A DNA stretch of 64,000 nt from Halomonas sp. HL-48 (GCF_001314875.1 NZ_LJZS01000001.1:124001-188000); one strand, 5' to 3'; positions 34,104 to 44,637 are shown, counted from the stretch's first letter. Translations and numbers: made by a program. Notes: generated by a model from the letters alone, not told the origin.

Positions 34104-35855
34104 ATGTCCCGCACACATCACGCTAAGGGGTACACCTTTCCCATGCCAGGCAGCGCACTCGTCAGTGCCTGGCGCGAAGGATATACGTTTGGCAAATTAA
34201 AGCGCGATGTCATGGCGGGGCTGACGATTGGCGTGGTGGCGGTCCCCCTATCGATGGCGCTGGCAATCGCCACGGGCGTGCCGCCCCAGCATGGGCTTTA
34301 CACCGCCATCGTCGCGGGGGCAGTGATTGCCTTAACCGGTGGCTCGCGGTTTAACATCTCGGGGCCCACCGCCGCCTTTGTGGTCATTCTATTTCCCATT
34401 GTGGCCAACCACGGTCTGGGCGGGCTGCTGATTGCTACCTTGATGGCAGGCGCCATTTTGGTGGCGCTGGGGCTGTCGCGGCTGGGCAGTCTGATTCAGT
34501 ACGTCCCCTACCCGGTGATTCTTGGCTTTACCACCGGTATCGGCTTGGTCATTGCGCTGCTGCAATTACCTGACTTTCTGGGCCTGGCTGGCGTGGAGCT
34601 AGGCGATAGCACCCTGAGTAACCTAATGCTGATTGGCCGAGCACTGCCCAGCCTTTCACTGGCGGAGGTCAGCGTGGGGGTTGTGACCTTGGCAGCGCTG
34701 CTGATTTGGCCTCGCTTGAATACGCCAATTCCTGCCCCGCTGGTAGGCTTGGCGGTGGGCACCCTGGCCGCCGCTTTATTAATGATGAGTGGTATTGAGG
34801 TCGATACGATCGCCTCACGCTTTAGCTGGGAGTTTGAGGGTGCCAGCGGCAGCGGTATTCCCCCTTTCGCGCCTGGCTTTGCCGCCCCTTGGCATTTTCC
34901 TGGCGCTGATGGAAATCCGCTTGAGATCAACTTTGCACTGATACAGGCACTACTTGGCCCGGCGCTGGCCATTGCGCTACTGGCGGCCATTGAGTCGCTG
35001 CTATGCGCCGTGGTGGCAGATGGCTTAACCCGCACCCGTCATGATCCTAACGCCGAGCTGATTGGCCAGGGGCTGGGCAATATGGTGGTGCCCTTCTTCG
35101 GCGGTATTACCGCCACAGCAGCGCTTGCGCGCACCGCAACCAATATCAAAAGCGGGGCTTTTTCGCCTGTTTCCGCCGTGGTGCATTCGGTCGTGGTGCT
35201 GCTTGCCGTGGTGGCGCTGGCAGGCGTGCTGGGGGTTGTCCCCATGGCGGCGCTGGCGGCCCTCCTGTTCATCATTGCCTGGAACATGAGCGAGGCGCGC
35301 CACTTTGTGCATACGCTGAAAAGCGCCCCCGCCAGCGATGTATGGGTGATGGTCATCTGTTTCCTGCTTACCGTGATTTTCGACATGGTCATTGCGGTGG
35401 CGGTGGGTATTGGCCTGGCGGCCGCGCTGTTTATTCGTCGTATGGCCCAGCTAACCCATACCCAGCGCCTGGAGGCATTGGATAGCGATATCCACTTTCC
35501 GCCGGAAGTGTCACTGTATAAGGTCAGCGGACCGCTGTTTTTTGGCGCGGCCGAAAAGGCCATTGCCACGCTGCGGGTAATTGATCACGGCGTTCGGGTT
35601 GTCATTTTGGATATGCGCGATGTGCCAAGCCTGGATACCACCGCCATGGTGGCACTGGATACACTGCGCCGAGAGCTTAGCGAGCAAAACGTAGGGGTAG
35701 TGTTTGTTGGGTTGGCGCCGCGCATGGCACTGAAAATAAAACGCGCAGGCATTAAACGTGAAGCCGGTAAGTTAGCGGTCGTCAGCAATCTAGCCCACGC
35801 CGAGCGCATGACTCGTCGCTGGCTGGGTGATAGAGCTACTGTGAGTGCTGAGTAG
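34104..35855 (+). CDS. SulP-family inorganic anion transporter
   Basis: A 583-residue SLC26/SulP transporter. The membrane part starts with RDVMAGLTIGVVAVPLSMALAIATG and contains FNISGPTAAFVVILFPI and GGITATAALARTATNIKSGA. A cytoplasmic STAS domain occupies about residues 470-575 (VVILDMRDVPSLDTTAMVAL). Substrates in the family include sulfate, bicarbonate and C4-dicarboxylates. No carbonic anhydrase is fused or adjacent, so the substrate is open. CAGGAGG lies upstream of the ATG. It stands alone between two terminators. Confidence 0.9.
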   Translation: MSRTHHAKGYTFPMPGSALVSAWREGYTFGKLKRDVMAGLTIGVVAVPLSMALAIATGVPPQHGLYTAIVAGAVIALTGGSRFNISGPTAAFVVILFPIVANHGLGGLLIATLMAGAILVALGLSRLGSLIQYVPYPVILGFTTGIGLVIALLQLPDFLGLAGVELGDSTLSNLMLIGRALPSLSLAEVSVGVVTLAALLIWPRLNTPIPAPLVGLAVGTLAAALLMMSGIEVDTIASRFSWEFEGASGSGIPPFAPGFAAPWHFPGADGNPLEINFALIQALLGPALAIALLAAIESLLCAVVADGLTRTRHDPNAELIGQGLGNMVVPFFGGITATAALARTATNIKSGAFSPVSAVVHSVVVLLAVVALAGVLGVVPMAALAALLFIIAWNMSEARHFVHTLKSAPASDVWVMVICFLLTVIFDMVIAVAVGIGLAAALFIRRMAQLTHTQRLEALDSDIHFPPEVSLYKVSGPLFFGAAEKAIATLRVIDHGVRVVILDMRDVPSLDTTAMVALDTLRRELSEQNVGVVFVGLAPRMALKIKRAGIKREAGKLAVVSNLAHAERMTRRWLGDRATVSAE

Positions 35856-35881
35856 CAGATAGGAAATGGCAAGCTTACAAA

Positions 35882-35908
35882 TAAAAAGGGGAAGTGTCCT
35901 TCCCCTTG
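35882..35908 (-). terminator. Terminator of adhP, between convergent genes
   Basis: An 8-bp stem (AAGGGGAA / TTCCCCTT) with a 6-base loop. On the minus strand it runs into TTTTTAT, 23 bases after the adhP stop. In the plus direction the T run is poor, so the SulP gene may share it only weakly. Confidence 0.75.
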
Positions 35909-35930
35909 TATAGCACCAACTAAACAGCGA

Positions 35931-36962
35931 TCAACTCGCCATATCGAGCACAATACGGCCCTCTATTTTGCCGTCGATCATGCGCTGGAAGATATCGTTG
36001 ATATTGTCTAGCGTATCGGTTGCCACCGTCGCTTTGACCTTGCCTTCGGCGGCGAAATCCAGGGCTTCCTGCAGGTCGCTGCGCGTGCCGACGATCGAGC
36101 CGCGAATGGTAATACCGTTGAGCACCGTACTGAAAATCGGCAGCGGGAAGTCGCCGGGTGGCAGGCCATTAAGCACCAGTGTACCGCCACGGCGTAACAT
36201 ATTCTGCGCTTGATCAAACGCCTTCGGCGACACCGCTGTTACCAATGCCCCGTGAGCGCCACCGATGGTTTTTTTCAGGTAGGCCGCTGGGTCAGTTTTC
36301 ATGGCGTTGACGGTTACCGTGGCGCCCAACCGCTCGGCCAGGGCTAGCTTGCCGTCATCGATATCCACCGCAGCGACATTCAACCCCATGGCTTTGGCGT
36401 ACTGCACCGCCATATGGCCCAGGCCACCAATGCCCGAAATCACCACCCACTGTCCGGGGCGGGTATCGGTCATCTTCAAGCCTTTATAAACTGTCACTCC
36501 CGCACACAGTACCGGAGCTATTTCGATAAAATCGACGGCATCGGGTAGTCGCCCTACATAGCCCGCATCGGCCAAGGTGTAGTCGGCAAAACCGCCGTTG
36601 ACACTGTAGCCGGTATTCTGCTGGGACTCGCAAAGGGTTTCCCAACCGCCCAGACAGTGCTCGCAGTAGCCGCAGGCCGAATAGAGCCAGGGTACGCCGA
36701 TACGATCGCCCTCTTTGACATGGGTAACGCCTTCACCCACTGCCACAATATGCCCAACGCCTTCGTGCCCTGGAATAAAGGGCGGCGAGGGTTTTACCGG
36801 CCAATCGCCGTGGGCGGCGTGTAAATCGGTGTGGCAAACCCCGGAGGCCGCCACTTTCATCAACACCTCACCCCGCTTGGGGCGCGGTACATTTACTTCA
36901 TCAAGTCTTAACGGCTGGCCGAATTCATGAACGACCGCCGCACGCATTGTGCTATCCATCAT
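35931..36962 (-). CDS. adhP: Zinc-dependent alcohol dehydrogenase AdhP
   Basis: A 343-residue NAD-dependent medium-chain alcohol dehydrogenase. Catalytic zinc ligands are C43 ([10 protein letters not shown]) and H66-E67 (PGHEGVG). The structural-zinc cysteine cluster is [18 protein letters not shown]. The Rossmann loop is [16 protein letters not shown]. Length and motifs match AdhP-type propanol-preferring ethanol dehydrogenases. AGGAG precedes the ATG. It follows the ExaC-like aldehyde dehydrogenase gene on the same strand after about 110 bases, giving an ethanol to acetaldehyde to acetate route. Confidence 0.93.
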   Translation of the reverse strand: MMDSTMRAAVVHEFGQPLRLDEVNVPRPKRGEVLMKVAASGVCHTDLHAAHGDWPVKPSPPFIPGHEGVGHIVAVGEGVTHVKEGDRIGVPWLYSACGYCEHCLGGWETLCESQQNTGYSVNGGFADYTLADAGYVGRLPDAVDFIEIAPVLCAGVTVYKGLKMTDTRPGQWVVISGIGGLGHMAVQYAKAMGLNVAAVDIDDGKLALAERLGATVTVNAMKTDPAAYLKKTIGGAHGALVTAVSPKAFDQAQNMLRRGGTLVLNGLPPGDFPLPIFSTVLNGITIRGSIVGTRSDLQEALDFAAEGKVKATVATDTLDNINDIFQRMIDGKIEGRIVLDMAS

Positions 36963-37029
36963 GCAGCTCCTGATAATATCCCGTCATTCCGTTTTATTAC
37001 CCAGCGCCAATAGGTAGCGTCAGGCAATA

Positions 37030-37052
37030 CCGCCCGGCTTGGTGCCGGGCGG
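37030..37052 (-). terminator. Hairpin after the aldehyde dehydrogenase gene
   Basis: A perfect 9-bp GC stem (CCGCCCGGC / GCCGGGCGG) with a 5-base loop, about 20 bases after the aldehyde dehydrogenase stop. No T run follows on the minus strand. It may attenuate read-through into adhP or stabilise the upstream mRNA. Confidence 0.5.
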
Positions 37053-37071
37053 GTGCGACTACCGGGGAGGC

Positions 37072-38592
37072 CTAGAAGAAGCCCAGCGGGTTGACGTCGT
37101 AGCTGACCAGCAGGTTCTTGGTTTGCTGGTAGTGCTCGAGGGCCACTTTATGGGTTTCACGACCCACGCCGGATTTCTTGTAGCCACCGAAGGCGGCGTG
37201 AGCGGGGTACTGGTGATAGCAGTTGGTCCATACGCGACCGGCCTGGATACCACGGCCCATGCGGAAGGCAACGTTGATATCACGGCTCCACACGCCTGCG
37301 CCCAGACCAAACTCTGTGTCGTTGGCGATGGCCAGAGCTTCTTCTTCGTCCTTGAAGGTGGTGACCGCGACCACCGGGCCAAAGATCTCTTCCTGGAAGA
37401 TACGCATCTTGTTGTTGCCCTTGAGCAGCGTCGGCTGAATGTAATAGCCGCTGTTGATGCTGTCGTCCAGAGTCTCCTTGTTGCCGCCGGTGAGGAATTC
37501 CGCGCCTTCGTCGCGGGCGATATCCATGTACGACATGATCTTGTCGAACTGCTCCTGCGAGGCCTGGGCACCCACTTGGACGTCGGTATCCAGCGGGTTG
37601 CCACGCTTGATGGTTTGCGTGCGCTCGATGACCTTGGCCATGAACTCGTCGTACATGCTCTCCTGGATCAGCGCACGGGAGGGGCAGGTACACACTTCGC
37701 CCTGGTTGAAGAACGCAAGCACCAGGCCTTCCACGGCCTTGTCGATAAACGTCGGCTCGGCGTTCATGATATCGGCGAAGTAGATATTGGGGGACTTGCC
37801 ACCCAGCTCCACGGTGGAGGGAATGATATTTTCCGCCGCGCATTTCAAAATATGCGAGCCCACCGGCGTGGAGCCGGTAAAGGCGATCTTGGCGATTCGC
37901 TTGCTGCTGGCCAGCGCCTGACCCGCCTCGGCGCCAAAGCCGTTGACGATGTTCAGCACGCCGGGGGGCAGCAGATCGCCGACCAGCTCAGCCACCTTCA
38001 GGATAGACGCCGGTGTCTGCTCGGCAGGCTTGAGCACCACGCAGTTGCCCGCCGCCAAGGCCGGCGCCAGCTTCCAGGTAGCCATCAGAATCGGGAAGTT
38101 CCAGGGAATGATCTGCCCTACCACGCCCAGCGGCTCGTGGAAGTGATACGACACGGTATTGGCGTCGATATCGGCCGCGGTGCCCTCCTGCGAGCGCAGG
38201 CAGCCGGCAAAATAACGGAAGTGGTCAACGGCCAGCGGAAGGTCGGCGTTGAGCGTTTCGCGTACCGCCTTGCCGTTGTCCCAGGTTTCAGCGACGGCCA
38301 GCATCTCCAGGTTCTGTTCGATGCGGTCGGCGATTTTCAGCAGGATATTGCTGCGCTCCTGGACCGAGGTTTTGCCCCAGGCCGGCGCGGCTTGATGGGC
38401 GGCGTCCAGCGCCTTGTCGATGTCTTCTGCCGTTGAACGGGGAATTTCACAAAACACCTGGCCGTTCACCGGGCTGACGTTGTCAAAGTATTGGCCTTTT
38501 ACCGGGGCAACAAACTCGCCGCCGATGTAATTGCCGTAGCGTTTTTCAAATGACACGACTGAACCAGTGTCACCGGGATTGGCGTATATCAT
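37072..38592 (-). CDS. exaC: Aldehyde dehydrogenase, ExaC/acetaldehyde type
   Basis: A 506-residue NAD-dependent aldehyde dehydrogenase. Typical segments are [46 protein letters not shown] (general-base Glu) and [17 protein letters not shown] with the catalytic Cys. The ending [20 protein letters not shown] is characteristic of the ExaC/AldB acetaldehyde group rather than BetB. I chose the ATG at 38592 because AGGAG stands upstream; an earlier in-frame start at 38634 adds 14 poorly plausible residues. It lies upstream of adhP and is divergent from a LuxR-type response regulator. Confidence 0.92.
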   Translation of the reverse strand: MIYANPGDTGSVVSFEKRYGNYIGGEFVAPVKGQYFDNVSPVNGQVFCEIPRSTAEDIDKALDAAHQAAPAWGKTSVQERSNILLKIADRIEQNLEMLAVAETWDNGKAVRETLNADLPLAVDHFRYFAGCLRSQEGTAADIDANTVSYHFHEPLGVVGQIIPWNFPILMATWKLAPALAAGNCVVLKPAEQTPASILKVAELVGDLLPPGVLNIVNGFGAEAGQALASSKRIAKIAFTGSTPVGSHILKCAAENIIPSTVELGGKSPNIYFADIMNAEPTFIDKAVEGLVLAFFNQGEVCTCPSRALIQESMYDEFMAKVIERTQTIKRGNPLDTDVQVGAQASQEQFDKIMSYMDIARDEGAEFLTGGNKETLDDSINSGYYIQPTLLKGNNKMRIFQEEIFGPVVAVTTFKDEEEALAIANDTEFGLGAGVWSRDINVAFRMGRGIQAGRVWTNCYHQYPAHAAFGGYKKSGVGRETHKVALEHYQQTKNLLVSYDVNPLGFF

Positions 38593-38710
38593 TATTGAGC
38601 TCCTGCGTATTATGATTATTAAAAGAGTGCACATGCAGTGTTGGTCAGTCGGGCGCGGCGCGGTATCGCCCGATGGCAGGATGCGCCCTCATCCCTTGGT
38701 AGGAGACGCC

Positions 38711-39394
38711 ATGTATTCGTTATTGGTGGCAGACGATCATCCGCTGTTTCGCGACGCGCTGCAGGTCGTGATCAGCAGCGGCCTGCCGCAGAGCCAACTG
38801 CTGGAAGCCGACAGCCTGGCCGCCGCGATACCGCTGATCGCCCAGCACGACGGTCTGGATTTGCTGCTGCTTGATTTGAGCCTGCCGGACGCAGAAGGCC
38901 TTGACGGCCTGACCCGGCTGCGCGACGCCTACCCCTGGCTGCCGGTGGCGATTGTCTCAGCGCATCAAGAGCGCCAACTAGTGCTCGATGCGATCAGCCT
39001 AGGTGCGGTCGGCTATATTCCCAAGTCGACGCCCCGGGAAGCCCTGCTCAATGCGTTGACCCAGATACTCGAAGGCCAGCTGTACCTGCCCCCGGATGTG
39101 ATGCGCCGCCCGCCGACAGCGCCCTCCCCCCAGGCCAACGCCCCCGCTGCCGAGCCATTGGCCGATGAGCGGCTTGCCCAGTTGACCGGCAAGCAGCTCA
39201 GCGTCCTGCACTGCATGACCCAAGGCATGTCGAACAAGCAGATCGCCCGCGAGCTGAACATTGCCGAGACCACGGTCAAGACCCATGTCTCGGCCATCCT
39301 GCGCAAGCTGGGCGCCACCAGCCGGGTGCATGCCATCGTGCTGGCAGGCGACGCCAACCTGCCGCTCGTGATGGCCAGCCGCTCGGCGCGTTAA
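38711..39394 (+). CDS. LuxR/NarL-family response regulator
   Basis: A 227-residue response regulator. The receiver has D55 in LLLLDLSLPDAEG, then a C-terminal LuxR HTH (LTGKQLSVLHCMTQGMSNKQI then ARELNIAETTVKTHVSAILRKL). The ATG at 38711 has AGGAG upstream; longer in-frame starts are unlikely. It resembles the ErdR/AgmR group that controls alcohol and acetate genes in Pseudomonas, and it sits divergent to the aldehyde dehydrogenase gene. Its stop codon shares the bases TTAA with the stop of the convergent kinase gene, a probable partner. Confidence 0.9.
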   Translation: MYSLLVADDHPLFRDALQVVISSGLPQSQLLEADSLAAAIPLIAQHDGLDLLLLDLSLPDAEGLDGLTRLRDAYPWLPVAIVSAHQERQLVLDAISLGAVGYIPKSTPREALLNALTQILEGQLYLPPDVMRRPPTAPSPQANAPAAEPLADERLAQLTGKQLSVLHCMTQGMSNKQIARELNIAETTVKTHVSAILRKLGATSRVHAIVLAGDANLPLVMASRSAR

Positions 39395-40782
39395 TCCTGC
39401 GGGGTCAGCAAGCTCACCAGCAGCATGCGCAAGCGCATGGGCTTTAACGGCTTCAGCAGGCAATGCATGCCGGCCTCACGTGCGGCGCGGCTCAGCGCGG
39501 CATCGTGGTTGGCGGTAATGACCACCGCCGCCAGGCCGGGGTAGCGCCCTCGCAAACGCGCGGCCAGCGCCAGACCTGTTTCGCGGTGGTCGCCCAAATG
39601 GTAGTCCACCAGCAGGACGTTAGGCGGTTCGCCGTCGCTTACGGCCTCAAGGGCACTTGCCGTGGCGGCCGCCCGCACCCGGCAGCCCCAGCTGCCAAGC
39701 AGCGCCTGCATGCCGTCAATGATCGCCTCATCGTCGTCGATGACCCACACCACGCTGTCGGCAAGCGGTGAATCGGGGTTGTCGTGGGACAGCTCAGCCA
39801 CTCGAGAGGACGCCCCCTGCCCCGGTGCGGTAGATGCCGGCGCATAGGGCACGGTGATCGAAAACAGCGCTCCGCGCCCTGGCTGCGAGGCCAGCGTCAC
39901 CGGTTGCTCGAGCATCGCGCTAATGCGGTCGACGATCGCCAGCCCAAGCCCCAAGCCACGGCTATGGTGATGCTTGGCCTCGGGGGCGCGCTGAAACTCA
40001 AGGAAAATCGCCTCGCGTTGCTGCTCAGCAATCCCCGGGCCGGTGTCACCCACCATGATCTCAAGACCTTCGGGCCGGCGGCGACAGCCGAGCAGCAGGT
40101 GGCCGTGCTCGGTATAGCGCACTGCGTTACTCAAGAAGTTACGAATCACCCGCGCGAGCAGCGCCAGATCAGACTCCACCACCACGCTCGACGGCACATA
40201 ATGCAGGCTCAAACCACGTACGGCGGCTACCTGGCGGTACTCTTCCGCCAGCGCATCCAGCAGGGTGCTGACGGCAAACGGCGCTTTATCGGCGTGCAGC
40301 ACCCCGGCATCCAGGCGCGAAATATCCACCAGGGTGCCGAGCAGCCCCTCGACATCCTTGAGCGAGCGCCCCGCGTGGGCGACCAGTGCCTGCGAGGCCT
40401 CGGGCAACGGATGCGTTTCCAGGGCGCTGACGAACAGCCGCGCTGCGTTGAGCGGCTGCAACAGATCGTGGCTGACGGCGGCGAGAAACTTGGTCTTGGA
40501 CAGGTTGGCCGCCTCGGCTTCGGCCTTTGCAGCCTGCAAACGCGCATTGGCCTGCCCTAGCTCGTCCAGGACACGGTGCAATGCATCGGTCCGCTCTCGG
40601 ACCTGCTCGGCCAGCAGCACCGAGCGCTCGAAGGCGGCATAGGGCGCGCCGTCGGCGCCACTCCCCGATTCCACACGGCTCATCAGCGCCTGACACACTT
40701 TGCGCAGACGGCGGTTTTCTTCGCGTAAGGCCGCGGGGCTGAGCGAGGTATCGTCACTCGCCGAGAGCTGGAAGAGCGCCAA
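39391..40782 (-). CDS. Hybrid histidine kinase, NahK/ErcS'-like
   Basis: About 463 residues. An N-terminal coiled-coil region (REENRRLRKVCQALMSRVE) is followed by HisKA with the phospho-His in FLAAVSHDLLQPLNAARLF (about residue 105). HATPase motifs are RNFLSNAVRYT and RGLGLGLAIVDR, and a C-terminal receiver contains VVWVIDDDEAIIDGM and VLLVDYHLGD. There is no membrane segment. The HDLLQPLNAARLF box is typical of NahK, the kinase controlled by the NO sensor NosP in Pseudomonas. I favour the TTG start at 40782 (CAGGAG six bases upstream); an ATG at 40812 is the alternative. Either overlaps the FIST gene. Confidence 0.85.
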   Translation of the reverse strand: MALFQLSASDDTSLSPAALREENRRLRKVCQALMSRVESGSGADGAPYAAFERSVLLAEQVRERTDALHRVLDELGQANARLQAAKAEAEAANLSKTKFLAAVSHDLLQPLNAARLFVSALETHPLPEASQALVAHAGRSLKDVEGLLGTLVDISRLDAGVLHADKAPFAVSTLLDALAEEYRQVAAVRGLSLHYVPSSVVVESDLALLARVIRNFLSNAVRYTEHGHLLLGCRRRPEGLEIMVGDTGPGIAEQQREAIFLEFQRAPEAKHHHSRGLGLGLAIVDRISAMLEQPVTLASQPGRGALFSITVPYAPASTAPGQGASSRVAELSHDNPDSPLADSVVWVIDDDEAIIDGMQALLGSWGCRVRAAATASALEAVSDGEPPNVLLVDYHLGDHRETGLALAARLRGRYPGLAAVVITANHDAALSRAAREAGMHCLLKPLKPMRLRMLLVSLLTPQD

Positions 40783-41917
40783 GCGCCACTCCTGTAAAGG
40801 TCTGGTTGACATGCATGCCGTGGTGCTGCTCGCCATAGGTGTTGAAACCAACCACCCGGGATCGCCGCAGCAGCGCTGAGGCCTGGTCAAGGTGTCGGAC
40901 GGCCTCCAGCTCCATACGCCGCAGGAAGCAGTCGCAGCCAATCATCAGCGACGGCCCCCCCACCCGCGCGGTCACCCCCTCCAGCATACGGTTGAGGTCA
41001 TCCAGCAGCGGGGCGGGCTGCATGGCCGTCAGCACGATACCGGTCTCCACCGCACAGTAGAAGTTTAGGCTACCGTCGTCGTTGACGCGCTGAATCGAGC
41101 GCACATAGTGCTGCCCGCCAAGCTGAACCGCGAGGGGATGACGCGCAAAGACAACGGGATCGAGGGCGTCAGGCGCAACGCCGACCAGGTCGGCATAGAC
41201 GCTGGCAGCCGGCAGGCCGTTGAGCTCCACCACCCGGCGGCGCTCGCGGTCAGCCTCGGTCACCACCAGCTTATGGCGGAGCGGTGTTAAATGGTGGGTG
41301 GAAAACACTTCAAACGGCAGACGGGTATTGATCATCACCACCACGGCGGCACGGCTGTGAAAGCGGCCATGGGCATACACATGGGTGCGCGCCAGATGGT
41401 TATCGTCACCGGCGGAGCCGCCGAAGCTGGGGATGCGGCCCAGCGCGGCGTCCAGCGTGGCCAGCACCTGCTCTTCGCGGCTGGAAAGCCCATCCAGCAG
41501 CGTCAGCGCAAAGCTGTGCTCGTTGACCGGTGCCAGCGCCTGGCGACGGCAGCGTTCAATCAGGTCATCGACCAGTGGCTGGGCGTCGCTCAGCGCGAAA
41601 CGGTCCAGATCGTCGACCAGCGCCGACTCGATGGCGAACACCCGTCGGTCAAAGCCGATGGCCACGATGCTGCCACGGTCGTAGCCCTCGGGGGTGATTT
41701 CGCCCGCCGTAGTGCAGCCGCTGACCGTCACCGCCGGGAAGGCGCTCAGCAGCGCCGCTGCCAGCCGATCCAGGTCATACTCGGCGCTGCAGAAAAAAAT
41801 AATTCCACCCAGGTGAGCGTGGTTCAGCCCCTGGGCCAGCGTCTGCACGGCTGCCTCGGCATCCAGCGAGCGGCTGGCCACCACGACGGTGCCCTGATCA
41901 GTTGGCAATGTGGTCAC
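40754..41917 (-). CDS. FIST-domain protein, NosP-like
   Basis: A roughly 387-residue cytoplasmic FIST_N plus FIST_C protein. FIST_N shows [37 protein letters not shown] and [16 protein letters not shown] shows [16 protein letters not shown] and [19 protein letters not shown]. In Pseudomonas the FIST protein NosP binds heme and NO and sits next to the kinase NahK; the same order and overlap are seen here. I chose the GTG at 41917, which overlaps the upstream kinase gene by 20 bases; longer readings would be translated within that kinase gene. The heme role is inferred from the neighbour, not from a motif I can prove. Confidence 0.82.
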   Translation of the reverse strand: MTTLPTDQGTVVVASRSLDAEAAVQTLAQGLNHAHLGGIIFFCSAEYDLDRLAAALLSAFPAVTVSGCTTAGEITPEGYDRGSIVAIGFDRRVFAIESALVDDLDRFALSDAQPLVDDLIERCRRQALAPVNEHSFALTLLDGLSSREEQVLATLDAALGRIPSFGGSAGDDNHLARTHVYAHGRFHSRAAVVVMINTRLPFEVFSTHHLTPLRHKLVVTEADRERRRVVELNGLPAASVYADLVGVAPDALDPVVFARHPLAVQLGGQHYVRSIQRVNDDGSLNFYCAVETGIVLTAMQPAPLLDDLNRMLEGVTARVGGPSLMIGCDCFLRRMELEAVRHLDQASALLRRSRVVGFNTYGEQHHGMHVNQTFTGVALGALPALGE

Positions 41918-44135
41918 GTTGCCATCGCTCCAGGGCGGAAGTGGTAAGCGCTGCGGCCTGACGCAGCGCGTCCAGCGCATCGCGCAGGTCGCTGGGGGAT
42001 GGATCATCCTGGCTGGCCAGCGATTCAAGGGAGCGGGCATGCTGCGCCACCCGCTGGGCGCCAATGCTCAGGGCTTCACCGCGCAGCTGATGAGCCAGAC
42101 GGGAAATCTGCCGGGCGCTCTCGGCCGAGGGCGTGTCCGGGCCAAGGCAGGTCGCCAACTGTGCCAGATTATCTTCGACCTGCTGATGATAGAGCGCCAT
42201 GAGCTGGCGCAGGTGGGCTTCGCCCAGGGTATGGTAAAGGCTGCTCAAGGTTTCCTCGTTAAGCAGCGAGGCATCGCTCGATTGCGCATTGGCAACGACC
42301 GTTTCCGCCGATGGATCGCCCAGCTGCAAGGCCAGCATATTGTTCAACGCAACGATAGATAGCGGCTTGGTGATGTAATCGTCCATGCCCGCCTGCAGGC
42401 AGCGCTGCCGATCGTCCTCAACACCGCCTGCGGTCATCGCCACGATCGGCACGTCAGCCAGCCAACCGCCCTGCGCGCGAAGTTGACGCGTGACCTCAAG
42501 CCCGTCCATGTCGGGTAACTGAATGTCCATGAAGATCAGGTGAACATGCTGGACCGCCACCATGGCCAGGGCATCATGGCCGTTCTCGGCGCACACCACG
42601 TCGCAGCCCAGGCGTCCCAGCAGCTCGATGGCGACCTTGCGGTTGATGGCGTTGTCTTCGACCAGCAGTAAAGTGGTGCCGGCAAAGTGCTGCTGGATGG
42701 GCAAGGAGGGAAGCGGCGCGCGATGGTAAGGCGCGGCCTCCACCAGCGGCAATTCACAGCGAAAGGTGCTGCCCTTTCCAGGCTGGCTGTCAACGCTCAG
42801 TTGTCCTTGCATGGCCTCGCTTAGCCGCTTGCAAATGGCCAGCCCCAGGCCGGTTCCTCCATACCGGCGGGCAACCGACGCATCCGCCTGCTGGAAAGGT
42901 TCGAACAGGTGCTGCTGTTGAACGTCGCTCAAGCCACAGCCGGTATCGATGACCTCGAAACGTAGCTGGTCCACCGTGGCCGAGACACGTACCTCCACCG
43001 CGCCCTCATCGGTGAATTTGATCGCGTTGGCGATCAGGTTGAGCAAAATTTGTCGCAGCCGTCCGGCGTCGACCATTATCCAGTCGGGTACCCCTTCATC
43101 CACGTGGTGGGTCAACGCCAGGCCTTTTGCCTCAGCCCGTGGCTTGAACAGGGCCACCACGCTTTCCACCAGCGGCTCGACCGCCGTCGGGGCGGTTTCC
43201 AAGCTGAGGTGACCGGCTTCGATCTTGGAAAAATCCAGAATCTCATTGATCATTGCCAGCAGCTGGTTGGCGCTGTCGTAAATCGTGTTGGCGTAATCTT
43301 CCACCTGTACTCGGTTGGCAGGCTCGCGCAGCAGCTCACTCATCCCGATAACGCCGTTCAATGGCGTGCGTATCTCATGGCTGACCATGGCGAGAAAGTC
43401 GGACTTGGCATGGTTGGCCGCCTGGGCCTGCTCGGCAGTATCTTCCAACTGGCGGCTGAGCTGTTCCTGCTCGCGGCGCGCCGCAGCACTCTCGCGCATC
43501 TCCCGCACCAGAAAGATCACGACCAACAGAGCCGCTACGCTCATGGCCACAATCAGGCTCATCAACAGCTTGTACAGCAGGCTCAGTTGAGCACGTTCTT
43601 CGGTAGCGGATTCGGCCAGATAGCCATTGATCGTGATGACCAGCCGCTCGGTCAGGCGGGTCAATGTTTGCAACTCGGTTTCCAGCGCGGTGAGCGGCAT
43701 CTGCTCCATATTGTCGTGGGGTTCAAACATCGGATCGAGGATATCGAGTTGCTGCTGGATTTCCTCGAGCAGCTCGCGGGCAGGCTCGATGCGGTTCAGC
43801 AAGTCGCTGACCTCGCCTTCATTGAGCAGCGTAATACGGCTATACAGCAGTTCGAACCGCAGGTCGAGCTCGTCCTGGGCATCGGGCGCGATCGGCCCGC
43901 GCGTCGCGTTCAGCAACTGATTAAGGAGTTGAACCGCGTCACGGTCCAGCTTGTAGACCACCCAGGAGGTATCTTCGCGCAGGGTCTGCGTGAGATTGTC
44001 CTGCCGCCATGCCGAAATGGTGGCAACGACAAGCGCCGCGGCGAACAGCACCACGGCGGTCATGGCGACCAGCTTGAAACGCCAGGGATAGCGCAGCAAG
44101 CGTGGATAGTGCGACACCGAATCGCTAGAGGACAT
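41898..44135 (-). CDS. Membrane-bound hybrid histidine kinase with receiver and HPt domains
   Basis: A 745-residue kinase. The first membrane segment ([19 protein letters not shown]) and a periplasmic helical sensor of about 150 residues are followed by a second segment ([21 protein letters not shown]). Then come HisKA ([15 protein letters not shown]), HATPase ([24 protein letters not shown]), a receiver ([13 protein letters not shown]) and a C-terminal HPt with [14 protein letters not shown]. The layout resembles TorS/BarA-type phosphorelay kinases. The ATG at 44135 overlaps the upstream periplasmic protein gene by 11 bases, and the end overlaps the FIST gene, so all four genes look co-translated. 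The output regulator is not certain. Confidence 0.9.
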   Translation of the reverse strand: MSSSDSVSHYPRLLRYPWRFKLVAMTAVVLFAAALVVATISAWRQDNLTQTLREDTSWVVYKLDRDAVQLLNQLLNATRGPIAPDAQDELDLRFELLYSRITLLNEGEVSDLLNRIEPARELLEEIQQQLDILDPMFEPHDNMEQMPLTALETELQTLTRLTERLVITINGYLAESATEERAQLSLLYKLLMSLIVAMSVAALLVVIFLVREMRESAAARREQEQLSRQLEDTAEQAQAANHAKSDFLAMVSHEIRTPLNGVIGMSELLREPANRVQVEDYANTIYDSANQLLAMINEILDFSKIEAGHLSLETAPTAVEPLVESVVALFKPRAEAKGLALTHHVDEGVPDWIMVDAGRLRQILLNLIANAIKFTDEGAVEVRVSATVDQLRFEVIDTGCGLSDVQQQHLFEPFQQADASVARRYGGTGLGLAICKRLSEAMQGQLSVDSQPGKGSTFRCELPLVEAAPYHRAPLPSLPIQQHFAGTTLLLVEDNAINRKVAIELLGRLGCDVVCAENGHDALAMVAVQHVHLIFMDIQLPDMDGLEVTRQLRAQGGWLADVPIVAMTAGGVEDDRQRCLQAGMDDYITKPLSIVALNNMLALQLGDPSAETVVANAQSSDASLLNEETLSSLYHTLGEAHLRQLMALYHQQVEDNLAQLATCLGPDTPSAESARQISRLAHQLRGEALSIGAQRVAQHARSLESLASQDDPSPSDLRDALDALRQAAALTTSALERWQRDHIAN

Positions 44136-44637
44136 CAATCTGCATCACCTGCCAGACGGCACGAAAGCGCATCTTTTCGCTCAGCAGGGCTTCGTCCTGA
44201 TCAAACGGATACAGCACCCAGAGCGGGCCATATTCGCGGATGGGGATCGCCTCGCCGTCGCGTTTGAGCGCCAGGATGACATCGTAGTCATAAAAGTCAC
44301 TGACCGGTATCTCCGCCTCATAGCCATTCAGCGCCAGCACATTGACGCTGCCTTCCTCTATGCCCAGATGCGCCAGCAAATCTCGCATCAAGGGCCCTTC
44401 GTAGTGATTCTGGCTGTCCGTCCATGGCGTGGTGGTCTCAAAATCGTGCTGCGGCAGACGCTGCAGCATTTGGCGATCAAAATGGGCTTCGCCAGCGACG
44501 TTTTCCTTGTCGATATCGCCCACTATCTTGAGTATCACCGGCCCTGTCGGCGCTTCATGGCCATCCGAATCAGCCGCGAGCCCCGCCAGGGGAATGCTGA
44601 ACGCCAGCATGATGCACCCCAATAACAACGCTTTCAC
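44125..44637 (-). CDS. Periplasmic molybdopterin-oxidoreductase-fold protein lacking cysteine
   Basis: A 170-residue exported protein; the signal peptide is [21 protein letters not shown]. The mature part resembles the oxidoreductase molybdopterin-binding (SUOX-like) domain: [68 protein letters not shown] and [11 protein letters not shown]. The mature protein has no cysteine, so the Mo-ligating Cys is missing and catalysis is unlikely. It overlaps the kinase gene downstream, so a periplasmic sensing partner for that kinase is a sensible guess. Confidence 0.82.
   Translation of the reverse strand: MKALLLGCIMLAFSIPLAGLAADSDGHEAPTGPVILKIVGDIDKENVAGEAHFDRQMLQRLPQHDFETTTPWTDSQNHYEGPLMRDLLAHLGIEEGSVNVLALNGYEAEIPVSDFYDYDVILALKRDGEAIPIREYGPLWVLYPFDQDEALLSEKMRFRAVWQVMQIDVL

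Noticed and set aside
37039-38436. Long plus-strand reading frame (465 codons) opposite the aldehyde dehydrogenase gene
   Set aside because: It lies fully antisense to a well-conserved enzyme, its product has no recognisable domain, and it is explained by GC-rich codon bias.
37072-38592. Betaine aldehyde dehydrogenase (BetB) as identity, given the nearby choline transporter
   Set aside because: The C-terminal pattern and the adjacent adhP fit the ExaC/acetaldehyde group; betI and betA are not adjacent.
43050-44267. Plus-strand frame of 405 codons opposite the hybrid kinase gene
   Set aside because: Antisense shadow of a gene with clear HisKA, HATPase, receiver and HPt motifs; the product is rich in His, Gln and Arg without a family.
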